Shown here piece by piece: positions 7,550-22,332 of a stretch of 64,000 bases of DNA (position 1 is the stretch's first letter; each line of letters begins with the position of its first letter). The stretch comes from Rachycentron canadum (lineage: Eukaryota; Chordata; Actinopteri; Carangiformes; Rachycentridae). Under the pieces are notes generated by a model. The model worked only from the letters and a program-made list of their open reading frames with translations, was not told where the DNA came from and did no database searches. A program made the translations under genes and the position numbers. The stretch spans positions 6,373,072 to 6,437,071 of the forward strand of contig CM076659.1 of the NCBI GenBank assembly GCA_038496675.1, read 5' to 3'.

Positions 7550-10500
7550 GTAAGTCACTCCCAGAGAAACACAGCCAGATAGTATATGAGGACTAGCTGC
7601 TGCTAACGACCTACCTCCGTCTACTTGCTGGACTAGTGACCAGTTGGAATAAGAGTGTGTGCTAATCTAATGCTGGTTCCGTAATAAAAATGTAAGTTTA
7701 ACTCAGAAATAGCTGATGTACCGACTATGAGACAGTGAACCGTGGCTTCACGGATCGGTTAGCGTTCACCCATCGCTACTTACTTGGCTGGTGATCAGAT
7801 TATTGACGTAGCTGAGTGTTTGGGTTTAGCCACTGGCGTCTTTCAGGCTAACGGTTTCACCCCGGGACCCAGAAGAGAGCAGTCGCAAAAAATAAAATAA
7901 GCGAAGACAAGGGAGTTTGAGCCGGTGTGGTTGAATAGCTATTCCCTTTGAATTTACGAGTTATAGCGGGCTAACGCTGCGACATTAGCATAACAGTAGT
8001 GTACTCGTTAACGTCCCCATTAGCATCTAGCTAGCTAACGAACAGTGGAGTCCTCGACAGGGAAAACGGGGCTGTTGCCCTCCCAAGCAAAAGTGAGGCT
8101 GACTTTCTCTTATTTGATCTGTCTGTGCTGTAACAAACGAAATCGAGAAATGAATGAGACCTTTTTAAATATCAGATAACCCTTCTTATATACAGTCTAT
8201 GGGTGTACGTGTTTCTACAGTATTTCCTCATAATATTTGTGTTGAGATTTAGGTGTAACAGGAAATGTGGCTTACTATATAAGTTAAGTGGAGTGCTCTA
8301 AAAGTAGGTGATTGCAACATGCTGAAATACAAGACAGTATGTTTACGACTTTTACTGGATACAATCTCAACAGACAGCCTTATTACTGTAGCACCATCAT
8401 CAAATATTAGCTCATAGTGATTCATATAATGACTCATTCATGTTTGACCCCATGTTTTGTATTTAATTTGACTGATTTGCTGGTGAATTTCTACTTCTGT
8501 TTGAGTGTAAACAAATGAGAAAACAGTCTGTGCAGCTGTAATGGAAATCCTCTCTCTCTCCCTGATCCAGCTGCGAGAAATAGGAATATAAGATATTAAT
8601 CATAGCATTTAATAAAAGTATGTTTCTTTTCACATTCTATTCTAATTTTAACACTGATTCAGTAACAAAGTAGAGAAAATCAGATCAAACGCTGACAAAC
8701 AACACAATTCGTTGTTTACACATCTGTTTGTCAGGGGTTTTTTCAAATAAATGCACAACCATAAATTGTCTTGTGCAGCAGCAGTCTACAAAGGAGCACT
8801 TCCACCCACCGTATACCTGTATATGTCATGAAAAGTAAGAGTGAGCTTAGAATATCACCAAATTTGGTTTATTGGGTTAATACGGGGTATAGTTTTAAAA
8901 ATTTGCAGTGCCAGTATTTCACAAAAGGGTAACACAGACCACACAATCACTGGCTTTGAGGGTCTACAAGGCTGTTTAGCAGAGGGGTACTGAAGAAGAG
9001 GCTGCACTGTGAGCTCTGCTCAGAGGCTGTCACCTTAAGAAAACCTTTGCTATTGTAACTGTATTTTTAGAAGTTTGACTTTGATACAGAGATATATAGA
9101 AAGCTGTGTAAGAAGATGGGGAAGGGATTTTCTGTGCGGGACAGAATGGTGTCTTTCAGTTGAGGTGAGCAGGTGCGAGACAGGTTGGCTATAATTAGGC
9201 TTCGGGCAGTTCCTGTTGGAGTCAATGAGCGATTTGGCTCGGAGCCTGCAGATGAGAGCTGTTCTCTAATCTAAGAGTCGTAATCATGTTACATCATGTG
9301 GATCTGGAGAAGAAGGAAGACTGCACCCTCTTATAGATGTTCAGTAACAACGTTAAAAGGTTAGAAGTCCCTTTTTGGATACAGGTTAAGTGAAAGTGCA
9401 CGAGACTTACAACTGTAGAATTGAATGTGTTATGTCAGGACACTAGGATCTAAAGTAAAGCTGCGGCTTGAGTATTTTCAAGATCCCAAACAAGTAGTAT
9501 TCTTCCACTATAATTTCTCAAGTTATATTCTTACTGAAATGCTTTAATTTTACTGTGAAGACTTGTGAAATAAGTCAATAGATGGACCGAGTGATTACCA
9601 CATATGTGAGCACAATGTTTCCAAGCAGGTGCTCAGTAAGACAATGTTTTCCTTTGTAGCAGTAACGTTATCACATGCAAAGCAAATGCGACTCTCACGC
9701 TACAGACCACAACATCTGCCCGCCTGTGTTGCTGTGTCTGTGTCATGCCTCAGAGGAGACTGGAGAATGAATCAGGTGAATGATGGATGGATCCTGGTGC
9801 CATGATTCCATGATGACAGCAGCTGTTGCACTCATAGAAAGCTCATGTGGTTTGATTTAGTTAAACACAAGAACGATTACCTTATTAAACTCCCGACTTC
9901 CTTTCAGGCTTTTTGGTTAACAGGTATTAGGCTTTTGTCTCATTTCATTGAGCTTGCCATGCTGTTCCCAAATTGTATTTTCTCTTGAAAGTGAAACTGT
10001 GCTGTCCGCTTGTTTCTGTGGACTCTGCCTAAGCACTATTCTCTTGGGACATGGAACATTATACTCTAGTTTCAAACTAAGTGTGTGTTGTGTGAACTGT
10101 TACACAGCCAATTCCCTTGTTTTTTTTTTAGATGTAAACTGATAGTGGTCTTGACTTTTTGGTGCGTGCGCATGTGCAAACTGTGAATATAGTTGCAGAA
10201 GAAAAGGTCAAGAGTTGACACAGAGAGCTCTAAACCTCAGTTCTGGGAAGAAGGATCTAAGCTGCTGTGGCTACAGATAATACATTTGTTTACATTGGAG
10301 GCCTTGACATCTGTGGGAATACACTTTAGACACTGATTTAAGATGAAAAAAAAAAGGACTTTCCACCAGACTCTCGGAGCAGCCTGTTGACAACTACAAC
10401 TTAATTATATATATACTTCCTATTTCATCATTATTCTGTTGCTCTCTGGTTTTCAATGAATATATGAAAACAGAAACTAAATGTTTTAAAGCAGTGGTGG

Positions 10501-13500
10501 TGCCTTTTTTTTCTCTACAGGGATGTGGTCTCACACCATGACAGTACAAGACTACCAAGACCTCATAGATCGAGGATGGAGGAGGTGAGTGGCTTCATCC
10601 AGTCCCTGCATACTTAAATATGGATGTTTTTGAATTATTTCAAATTCAGGATTGACCATTTACAATATTTCAAATCCAGACTCTTCATATGTTCTTTTTC
10701 AGAAGTGGGAAATATGTCTACAAGCCCATAATGAACAAGACATGCTGTCCACAGTATACCATCAGGTAATGACAGTTTGCCTATCAGATTTTCTTGCCTC
10801 CCCCAATTCCACAATAAATTGTAACATGGGTTTAAACAGTTTGATATGTGTATTGAATGATAGTCTATTATGTAATAGCAGAAATGTATGGAAATGAATG
10901 CAAATTCTAACCTAACATTAACCTTTGTGCTCTCTGTCAAGATGTCATACACTGAAATTCCAGCCTTCCAAATCCCACAAGAAAATCCTGAAGAAGATGA
11001 GCAAATTCATTGCCAAAGGGGAATTACCAACAGGACAGGATGATGGTGATGGTTTGTTTTTATATGTAATAATTATTAATGCATGGATGGAAAAACTTAA
11101 TAAAACAGCTGTCACTCTGCTGTCAGCAGGAAACGCTCTTGCGCCGCTGGACTGCATATGCATCAGAATTCATAGTTCAAACTACAGATGGAGTTGGAGA
11201 AAAAAAAAACACTACAGCGTTGCTACTGTGGCTCTGTTGAACACATTGTCAGGTGTAAATGACATGTTTTTTTTTTTTTCCCCTCACTGTAGGTGAGCCA
11301 ATGGACTCTGTGTGTGAAGAAGCAGGTCCACGGGAACCAAGTAAAGTCTGTCACGCAGATGTGAAGTGTCCTGCTGTCACAGACATTCAGAAGGAAACAG
11401 CAGAGTGTCCCGCTATCACAGAAATTCAAAAGGAGGTAGCGGGCGCTGCGCCTATGGGCTCAGAAATGTCAAGAAAGGATCCAGTGTCTGTCCTAGATGG
11501 AAGAACGACAACCACAGCTCCTAAACAAGGTAAGAAATCTAGTTCCCTTTAAAATGGCTGGTTATACTTGTGAAGGAGATGCGTGTTGTTGTCAGTGATG
11601 CGTATCATTCAGTTATGGGAATGATATGGATTAACAAAATAACATAACACATTGCATCTGACTATTATTTCACCTTTCAGGACAGTCAATCAAAACATTT
11701 TAATTAAAAACTATTTTGATAATCACTTGCAATATCATTCCATGGTTTGTTTTACAAGCAAGAAGGCCAAATATTAGCTATTTCCTGCTTCTATGTGACA
11801 ATGTTATGCTTTGTAACTCAAACAAACTGAATATTCCTGGGTTTTGGACTGTTGGTTGAATAAAATTAGCAATTTGAACAAGCTGCTTGGTCTGTGGGAA
11901 ACCATAGCATGCAGGCTTCAAGATTTCCCTACATTTTATAGACAAAATTAATAGATTTAATCAATAAAAGAAGTGGCAGATTGATTGATGAAAGTAATCT
12001 TTAGTTGCAGCCTTCTGCGAGTCTTGTATACAGTAGTGTTTTGTGTATTATATATACTTTGTACCCTAACCTAGTGCTAAATAAATAGTCAATGTTAGCA
12101 TTAACAGCTGTTTACTTACCAGTTTAGAAGAAACTTTGCGAAACGTTTTTCACTGGTCAAGAGCTGTCTCTTGTCAGTGGTGCAAAACAATTGCTTCTGT
12201 CATTTTTCTTCTCCTGAAGTTAGCATGCCAACTAGCTAGCCCTGGCCTTTTCGGACTTAACCTGTCACTTTCCGATAGCGAGTCACTCTAGTGTCCAGTC
12301 TGTCCTATAGTAGTGCTTCTGAGAGGATGTATTATAGCCTCTAAACACAACAATGGCTGAAACTTTGCAAAACCAGTAAGTAGCCAGAATAAAACTCCTA
12401 CTTTACTTACTCTATGACACATCTATGTGTGGCTCCTGTAATTCATGCTGTCTCTCCTATGACTGACGTAGCCTCTTATTGTGGTTCTGCTGCACCAACC
12501 AAACCTTGTTTGCTGCTGTTTTCCATTTCTACTGTTTATTCCAGGGTGGCTTTAAACATAATGACATAATGCTTTATGCTTTAATATAATTAAGTTTATA
12601 GCTTTAATAAGAATTAACAACAATCATTTGTGCAATTGTACAATAAATAAAGCACAATTTCTTGCCAGTGGGTGTCACTGTTCACCTTGTAATAGACTCC
12701 ACTGTGCAGCAGCTTGGTGAATGAAGCTGCAGCGTCCTTAGTGTTTTCAGGAGTATGTCTGGTTTGAGCTTATCTGTCATGTTCTACTCCTTACTCTCCA
12801 GTACAGGATATCCTCACGGCCAACTCACAGTAATGAATTAATAACACTCGCAGTGAAGAGATAATAAACTCCCAATAGACACAGGAAGCAGCACATCTTC
12901 AAGTTTCCGCAGACCACTTTTCAACCACTTTTTCCTCTCAAACATCTAATGAGAACAGGCCTCTTGCTCATTAATCAAAAAACAATGACATCTATTGGAG
13001 CAGGAAGATTGGTGCTGGCACAGGTTGATCAACGTGCAGATATAAACATATAGAGGACTTTCGGCAGTGCCAATATCCCTCTGCTCTTACACCTGTGTTA
13101 CCACCACACTCCTCCTGCTCAGACTGTCTGGAGTAACAAACTTTTTTAGGAGGCTAGCAAAGAGGAAGCAAAGAGGATTTACTATGTTGAGCCAGTGGTT
13201 CTCCACTCCCCCCTTATTCACCTCCAACAGAAAACACCTGGACATATCTCTCCTGTAGTTTTATGACTGAAGCGCTTTATAGTTTTGGGTAGGTTCCAGT
13301 TCTAGCTTGAGAAAACATGGCTCCCCATCTGCCACATAGTGTACATAAAGCCAGAGGTAAATGGATACAGAAGCACATATGGAACATTTGGAAAGCTGTG
13401 TAGTGGTCTGCTTTTAAGGGAATACTCCAACTTAAAATTAAAGTTGTCAATTCGGAAGACAGTGTTGCAGTGAAGAGGATAAAGTCCAGGCAACCATCAA

Positions 13501-16500
13501 CCAGATTGTGATATTGCTCCTTATTTTGTTGGTTTGTAGGAAGCTGTGTATTGTTCTAAGTAGGCAGTTGACAGAGTGGTGGTACACAGTATATTTTCCC
13601 ATAAAATAGTGCTGCATCCACTCATGTCAGTACTTTACTGGCACAGATAAGAGCATCCTCCTCCCGCTGTAAATTAATTTTGTGTCTCTACGTGTACATG
13701 CTAGAAAGCAGTATGCCACAATTCAAGCCAGTTTACTCTTATTCTGAGAGTCATATTTGTGCCTGGGGAAGCGTGGAGGGAGAGTGCCATAGTTTTTATG
13801 AAGTGCTAACTGCTGGAGCGGGAGCATCTGTCTTCCACAGGAACTGATCTGTCACACTTTATCTTAACCATGGCAGCATACGCTGTCCTCAGGAGTACCT
13901 GTGTCTTTGTGTGAGAGCTTCAGAGAGTGAATGAATGTTTGTGTGTAGCGAGTGTGTAATTACAGGGAGAGAAGCACGTGGTCAGAGTGATAGTGGATAA
14001 GGGATGTTTGTGGTTGAGTCAGTGTGATGAACATAATCCAGACTCCAGTTACCCCTGACCTTGCCGTGTTTATTCCGACAGGAAAACCATTTGACCAGGC
14101 TATAACTCCCAGGGTTGTATGTTTATATCTGATAAACACTTCCTCTTTTAGTGCCTCCAGTCATTTACTATTAAGACAATACAGCAAACGGGGATATTGA
14201 TATGAAATCTGCGACACATTCATTGGATCTCTTGTACACTAGTAAATTAGAAACTCACTGTTCACAAGAAAAACACAACTGAGTGATACAAAACCCATAT
14301 CACAACACTGTTGGATTATAATACATAATACATAGTTCTTTCTGTGTTCCACGTGTACCATTCACATAATAGAATCTGCTATACTGTAGAAAGTAAAGGA
14401 CCTTAAATTTGAGTCAGCTGAAGCTGAACGCTGCCAGTGAACCTTAGCCAGTGCCAGAGTTTCCCTCTTTACTTGTCAGGACCGGGTGTCCCCTTGTTCC
14501 TTGCGACATTGACGGAGGAGAAACTTAGTAAGTGAGCTAATGGTGGCGGCTGGCAATAGGACAAGCAGGAAATGGCTCTTGTTTCCTTATTGCTCTAAAC
14601 AGGATGTGGGCGTGTAAACTGTTGACATGAGATGCCCGAAGAGCTGGAAGGCTTGGCAAGAGCCCGGGAGGTGGTGGTGGTGGTGGTGAAGGAGGAGGTG
14701 GAGGAAGAGGAGAAGAAGGAGAAGCAGCAGAAAGATGAGGAGGGGGACTGAGAGAGGGAAACAGCGAGAGACTGGGACCGGAGACAGTGTTATTTCGGAG
14801 AATGTTCATGTCAGTTGTATTGAGAGAGAAAAACACAGAAAGTGTATAGGTGTGTGTTCTGTTAATAGCAACTTCAGGTCTGCTGGGCAGAGCCACTCAT
14901 CCAAGCTCAACAGCATACCCATGGATTCCTTATGCCTTTTGCTCCTGCTTCATTTGTTCCTTACACACTAGCTAACCGCTAACTGCTTGGACTTAACTAC
15001 CATATTGCTTTATAGCCTCCTAAGCAATGATGTAATGTAAAGACTATTGAGGCAGGGAAACAAGAAAATGACTTCCATAGGGCTGTCTGTGGAGACTGGC
15101 TTCTTCGGCAGGGGGTACACTAAAGCAAACATGTGCCCAGGGGGGCAGGGAAAAAATCCATCAGGAACATGGTGTAACACTCACAAAAATCTCTCCTAGA
15201 TTTGAGACTCATCAATACCAGCAGCTTGAAGTTACCACTCTTACTCTTCTTCTTAAGCTGCATAAAAGCCAAACTTTTTTTCTACAACCTAAAAGGAGTA
15301 ATAGTTATTTCCTTTAATTGCCCATTTTTCTGGAAAGGCTTTGAAAATGCGATGCTGTGTATTTTGCACAAAAGCAGAATAACAGTGATGTTTTGTTTTT
15401 TTTTATAGCAGTCTGCCTTATGGGTTCCCTCTACTTTCCTTCTATCTTTGCTCTGAGCTGCAGGGATGGGAGCTGATCCTGGCCGACCACCGTGTCGGAA
15501 GGCTAAAGACTTAAGGAAGGAACGACGTCTTCAAAAAGAGCAGATGAGACAGCACGCTGATGGGGTCTCCCCTATTCCCTCTCCTATCCCACCCACCCCC
15601 ACCCAGCCCAACCAACCAAAAACCCTGGAAGATTTTGTCAATGAGTCATTGCCTGACAACTCTTCTCATTGCCTTGAGGTGAGCAGAAATACAGAGTGGG
15701 TGCTCTCTCTCCTCTTTTTATGAGACTTGGAATAAACATTAGCCTATTGTGATGATTTTAGTCATCAATAATGTTTGGATCAGTTAGCATGAAAATTTGG
15801 TTTCATAGAGCCCTCTTCCCTAGCCCCAGTGACTTCACCATGTGTTTATGTGTGCAGCGAGGATAGCTGGCCAGAGCAGAGTGGAAAAACCACCCCTTCC
15901 CAGTTCGAATTCAACCAAATGACAGTCACACCACACGAACTGGGTCGCGTTACCCTGCTGATGACATTAAAACCACAGCTCCCAGCTCAGCCGGTACGAG
16001 AGGACATGGAAATGAACTTTTGGCAGGAAGCAGAACGATGTAGAAAGATCCTTGGCGAAAGCCTCAAATTGAGGTTGGTAGTGTAACGTCATTCTTGGTC
16101 TTGACCAAGATTTAAGCCAGATGCAGTGATGAACCAGGCAGTGTCTGTCTCGTCTCTATAGCCCCTGAGACTAGACCAAGACTACCCCCCAGTCAGCTCT
16201 TTTCAGTTGGATTAATTTGTTTGCCAGCGATTATCGTTCAATTTCACTAAGGTGGCATGAACACAAGATCATCCGTTGCAAATGCAGGTTCATTATATAT
16301 TTCACAAGTTAAATAATTGGGAGATGCCTGTATTTGACAAACTTAGCTGTTTATCAAAGAATATGTGGCTAAAGGACAGTGTGGATGATAAGCAGCCTAA
16401 TGAATCTATGTGATGCTGACTCTTGGCTTTCTAAACTGTTGACTGAGCTTAAAGAGGCTTTCACACCAGCACCAGCAGAAAGACGTTTACACAAGAGCAA

Positions 16501-17930
16501 TTAAATGCAGTCAAGCTAAGTTCCATCATAAACACATCTGTTAAACACATCGCGCTACTTGACTGATTAGAAGAGGATACATGGGACATCTCTGAAAATA
16601 AATATAGACAGGAAAAGGAAACTTGGTGATTTAGTACCTCTTTGCTTTGGTGTTGCCATAGGTTCTCCTTACTGTGAAAGAGCTCAGTTGAAATTTTTCT
16701 CTTGACATGGTTGTTGTAGAATCTGTCTTCGGAGAAGTAATTTAAATGAATAACAAAGAGATGAGCGAAGGCTGACAAGTGTCAGATGTCTCTGCAGTCC
16801 TGAGGTTATCTCTGTCCTGGTTTGACTGTCCACCACCAGGGGTCAGTGTGACAGCGTGATTCAGAGCCCCTCAGGCACCTCAGGAAAGTGTGGAATTGTT
16901 CACCCACTATTCTCCTCATGACTATTGCTTACTGTCACCGCACTTTTCTCATTATCCTAACGTCTCCTCTGTTGTGTCACTTCATAATGGTGTAGTGAAA
17001 GATTTGGCTTCAGAGCAGCGCATCTCTTTATTAAAATGAGAGACTGAAAACGTGATCTTTTATTTTAATTAAAGCCAAACAAAAGCCACTGGTATCATGT
17101 GGCTTTATTTGAACTTTCTTAAAAGGGTCAAGTATCAGACTACCGGTGTTAAATTTCAAGACTGTTATAAGAATTGTTAAAATTTCATTTTCATGCCGTT
17201 CACTATCTGCTGCAGTGTTGGTTCACCAAAAGGATTTCAGCCTATCAAAATATCTCTAGCTGTAGAAGAAAATTGAAGCGACCGAACTTGAGCGTTGTCC
17301 TTTTATGTAAGAGGCCCAACGTCTCTGTTTGACTAAAGGATGTGGACGCCAAGTGGTCATATGAGAGAGACCCACTTAGGTCCAACTCAAACAAACCCCA
17401 GGTTCAGTTACTCTGTCCTGTCCATCCAAGGGATTCATATGTTGGCCTCTGTGGCCAACAAAAGCTTCCAAACGAAGAGACGGTTAATTAAATGGGGCCA
17501 GAGGATGAGAAGTTGAATTCTTCTGTAGATTTTTTGACTTAAGTAAGTAGTAGTAGTTCTCAGACTCAAGGCTGTGTGAGGTTCAAGTGAGACCTTGAAT
17601 ATCTTTAAGCCCATGTGGTACAAACCTCAAGTTTAATGTGCATTTATCAAGTGTAGCTATGGATTCATTTATTGATCAAGAATAAAACGTCAGCCTCAGG
17701 TGACATGGTGAAGCACTGGAAATGGGCCCATACACACAATAAATAGCCTAATGATTATTTCAACTATAGTTTTTTCTTTTCTTTCTCTGTTTTCTTGAGT
17801 AACTATTTTTGTGTCACAATGGAGAGGGACATCAATTCACTCACCCCAGCCAACCAAATTGGATGTTTTTGCATTTTGTTTGGAAAATGGTTGAAACGAT
17901 GATACTCAGCTACAAGAGGGTGGGCTCAGG

Positions 17931-17971
<41 letters not shown>

Positions 17972-20900
17972 TTTCGCAGTTCTTTCACGCATTTTCTCGC
18001 TTTGATTTTGATGTGTTGGGTTTTTTTTGTCACCACTTATCTTATTCTCAGCGCTTTTTTTTTTCAATTTTGATGTTAACCCTTGTCTGCCCATATTCTT
18101 TTTGAAGGTGAGGCTAGTGCGCTCCAATCCCCCTAGCCCGCAGTTCAAAGCCTCTTTCGACGCCTCCTACCAGGTGTACAAACTCTACCAGATGGCCATT
18201 CACAAGGACCCTCCTGACAAACCCTCGGAGAGCCAGGTCAGAGGGTGGGGGGCGCATAGGTCAACCTGCTCTAGGGGCATCTAGGGAGGGAGCAGGATGA
18301 CAAGTTTGGTTATCTACAGGGGTATCAAAAGGATTTCATCCTACTGTAATCACTTGATCCCTTTTCAAATTTTTATATTATAATAAATTGAAATATCACA
18401 ATAGATTTAAATTTATAATTGGTTAAGTTGTTCTTCTGGTACTTCTGGTGTGATTTTATGTTTTATTTTTTTTTAAACAAATGCAACACGTAGTAATATT
18501 TGTAGAATTACTTTCTCTATTTATTAGTAATTATTATTTAATAATAGTTAATCATTATTGAGTTTCTTTATAATGTTTTCTGAAGATTTGATTAATTTCA
18601 GGTTTAAATCATAATGAGCAAAAGGACTCATATATATCTAAAAATGGAAATAAGATTGGAATTGGTAAATAATTGGTGCTTCAACTTTCCAAAATCAAGT
18701 CCCAGGGGGAAAAACCAAAATGTCTGTACAAATGAAAAAAGTGAATTAACATGTTAGCGTTAAAGAGAGCGTATGTGTATAAGAGCGAGAGTCAAAGAGA
18801 GAGGAAATGGAGGGGAAAATGTTTCCATACGCCACGGTTGAGAGCAGTGTTTCTCCAGGTGTCGGAGTTGGCCCTCAGTCGGCCAGCCGAGTCGTTATTT
18901 CTTTCAGTTTTTGGGGGGGCCAGTTCATCAGCTGAACCCACCCGGCCTTCACATATTTACCTCGTCTGTGCCCCTCCTCATCATCCCACTCTCATGATAG
19001 TTCCCTTTTTTTGAACTGGAGTCTCATTTCAATTTAGGATTAGGTGCTGGTAATGAGATTTAAATTTTCTTTGTCTGTGTAGTCTGTTTAACTTTGTTTA
19101 CCTTTTTCAGAGGAGTCTCTAGTGTGGGAAGAGTCTGTATGTGTCTAGCTGAGATGATCCATTCAGTGCATCATTCAGTTCTGAACCTTACACGTATGTG
19201 TGTGTGTGAATATAATATAGTGTTGAATCGTGAGTTCCCAACCCTCTCTGTGATCTGTGGTAAAAGCTGGGCAGTGCACTAGCCTCATCCTCAAGTTGCC
19301 TGACATCTTACTCTTTTGAAAACACACTCTCAGTCTCCTAGAATCCCATTGCTTTCTTGCATTCATATGTCCTTCATGTACAGCAATTTGATAAAATCAC
19401 TAAATCAAGTCTCAAACACAAAACAGATCTTCTGTTACCATCTGGCCTTGAGGACTAGGAGACTGATGTGAACCATAAAATGCCAAACCACTTGTATAAT
19501 ACTGTTGTATAAAACCTCAATTGCTGATTCCTGTCCACTATCTATTCCATTGAAGCATCTATCCTTCCTCCCCTTCTTTTTCAATTTTTTTCCCTAAATA
19601 TTCACTGTCTTCGCAATTGCATTCATTGTCAACCCTAATAAAACCTCCCTCCACCTCACTGCCCCTTTCCCTCCACACCCTGTGCTTGAAGGTGAGGCTA
19701 GTGCCGGTCAGCTTTGAGGACCCTCAATTCACAGCGTCCTATCAGCAGTCGGTGGCACTGTACGCCCGCTACCAGATGGCCATTCATGGTGATGACCCCA
19801 GCGAATGTAGTGAGAGTGAGGTACTGCATGACTATTATTCTGCACCTACTTTAGGGTACAAGTGCACATGCTTCTAGCTTCATACACATGAAAATGTGCT
19901 GCTTTTCTCAGTTTTATGTAAATTTAATGATTTAAATTTTTTGGAATGTTAAAAATAGCATTTAATAGCCCTGGTAAGTGATTAAGATAATTAAAATGTT
20001 TTCAGCACAGTTATTTTTGATACAGTATATGTCTAATACACTTAATTATAGCTTACAAATCTGTCACTCTGTTTTACAGTTGTAAAACAGAGTGGGAGAG
20101 TTTGCTAGTCTTTGCAGTGAATGAGGCGTATTGTCCAGAAATGCATGGGAACAGGCAACAGAAAGAGTAACCAAGTATAGAGCCATTAAGTGACTTTATA
20201 ATGACTTTATAATACTGAATACATTTTATTATAAATTATACACACACCTCTCTTTCTCCAGTTTAAATATATATAAATAAAAGTGGAGAAAATAAAGTCT
20301 AGTCAGGATGCAGAATTGCTGGACATCCTTACTAACCTGAGAGGGCCTTTTGTCCCTCAGGGCTGGAAAAACAACCTCCCCCACTCTCCTGCCAGCAGGC
20401 CTCAGTAAATTACTGAATTCTCCAGCTTGTAAAAGTAAGGTAATTAATAAATAATAAAAACTGTCAGATTGGGCAGACTGTGGCAGATTCTTTCCTAGTG
20501 CCATAACATCAGCTCTATTAATAGGGAATGTGTTTGTGTGTGTTTGTGTGCACAGCTTCAGCTTTAGGTTTATAAGTGCACTGGGATCTGATGGGTTCAA
20601 GAACTAGAGGAATAACATGCAAAAAAACCAAAAAGGTGTGGAACTGCACAAACAATTCTGCTGTCTGTTGGGTTGCCAGAGTTTTGTTTTGTTTTTTTTG
20701 TTGTTTTTTGTTGATGGTCTTTCCAGTTTGGATACTGACTGTAGTGTAAAAGCACAGAGTGAATTAAGGTTGGGTTCATTACTTAAACAGGTGAGCACAT
20801 CCATTGTAATTCATCCCTCACAGCTCTAGTTTTGGGATTGGTTTACATAAATGAGTTAAACAGTATATATTAATTTTGACAGGGTTTAATAAAGACAATA

Positions 20901-22288
20901 AAATGTACAATTCATTCAGCAATTTTCTGTGTTTTATGGAGATGTTCTAGAGGTGGATTCTAATCAAATCCATATAAGACTTCAATCCTCCTGGCATCAG
21001 CCACCAGGCACTTTGGTGTTGCATCGCATTAATAGCAGCCTTGGAGATGCCTTGTTGTCCTCTCCAGGTCCACTGCAGTTAACTTGAATACAACCAGCCC
21101 TAATCGTTCCAACTCAAACAAATTTAACTTAATTATATTCCCCTTAGTTGGACTCACTACTATAACAACCACTCCTGAGCCCACAGTACTAAACACTGCT
21201 GATTTTATTTTCTAGTCTGTCGAGCTCATGGTGAACGGTTCTCTTCCCAGAAGCTCGGAGCCCCCTGTTGTCCTGTGGCATTCATAAAGAAATGGGAAAC
21301 ATATTGTTGATGCGGTGATGGCACATTCTGGTGCCATGCCATTCTAGGCCTGCTGCTGCTACCTAGGAAGTTGGGTCATTTAGTGTTTACAGAGGTATTT
21401 ATTAATCTATTAAAGTATTACCTAGGGACAGAATGTGGAATACCATCAGTCTGGCTTTGAGCCAGGCGATAGGAGAGATTGTGTGTTTGTGCAAGTTGAA
21501 TTATCCTGCCAAAATTGTACTATCATTAGACAGTATGATGTCCTAGAGCGGAATGGCTTTATTTGTTTAAGATTGCATGTATTTCCTGTCATACCATGAC
21601 TGGAAGGGGGCCAGACATTATTCCGTCCACATCCAATCCTGGTTTCCTGACAGAGCTGAAGCACATACTTGCAATTATTTAGACCTATGCGCATATACAC
21701 ACATGCACACGCACACACACAGTCTATCACTCACACTTACTGTTCTTAACTGTTGTGCTGAGCCGTGACTCTGAGTTCCTGCACATGTGGCATTCATTTT
21801 CATGAATACAAATCCTGTTAAATCTGTATTTACTCTTCTTGATGGCTAGAGCCTCAACCAAGATATGTGAAAAAAAAGGGAGGAAAAAATATATGGAAAA
21901 ACAACTTTTGGCTCAGATTGTCCTAAAGCTATTTGCAACATGCTTATGTGCAATAATAAAAAATTCAAGAACACCCTGTGTAAGCAGCATTATTATTATT
22001 ATTATTATTATTATAGGTCTGCTTGCGGCTAGGGTCCTGAAGCTGATTTATATACTCTGAAATAAACAAAGATCTAGTCAGCAGAAGTCTGGCAAAGAGG
22101 AAAATAAACTGTATTGGGGTTGTTTTTATTGTTTTATAATCTAGTCTGAATACAAGCACCTTGTTGCTCAAATAAGCAAAGCCATTTGAGCATGTAAAGA
22201 GCATAGTCACGAGGGGTTTAAGTGGCAATTAGGCTTAAGCACAGATGTATGCGTTCATATGTATTGTCTGTGTGTGAGTGAAGACACG

Positions 22289-22332
<44 letters not shown>

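Larger units (their letters stand above)
11530..15463 (+). other. ate1: ate1 intron 5
   Basis: About 3.9 kb. Holds a hAT-like miniature element (11690-12012) and a purine-rich tract (14669-14760). The rest is AT-rich, unassigned sequence without a recognisable exon. Confidence 0.6.

Noticed and set aside
14537..14896. Minus-strand proline-rich frame
   Set aside because: Artefact of the polypurine tract at 14669-14760.
15856..15912. tRNA-like D-arm and GTTCGAATTC string
   Set aside because: Arms do not pair into a cloverleaf, and the B box is imperfect.
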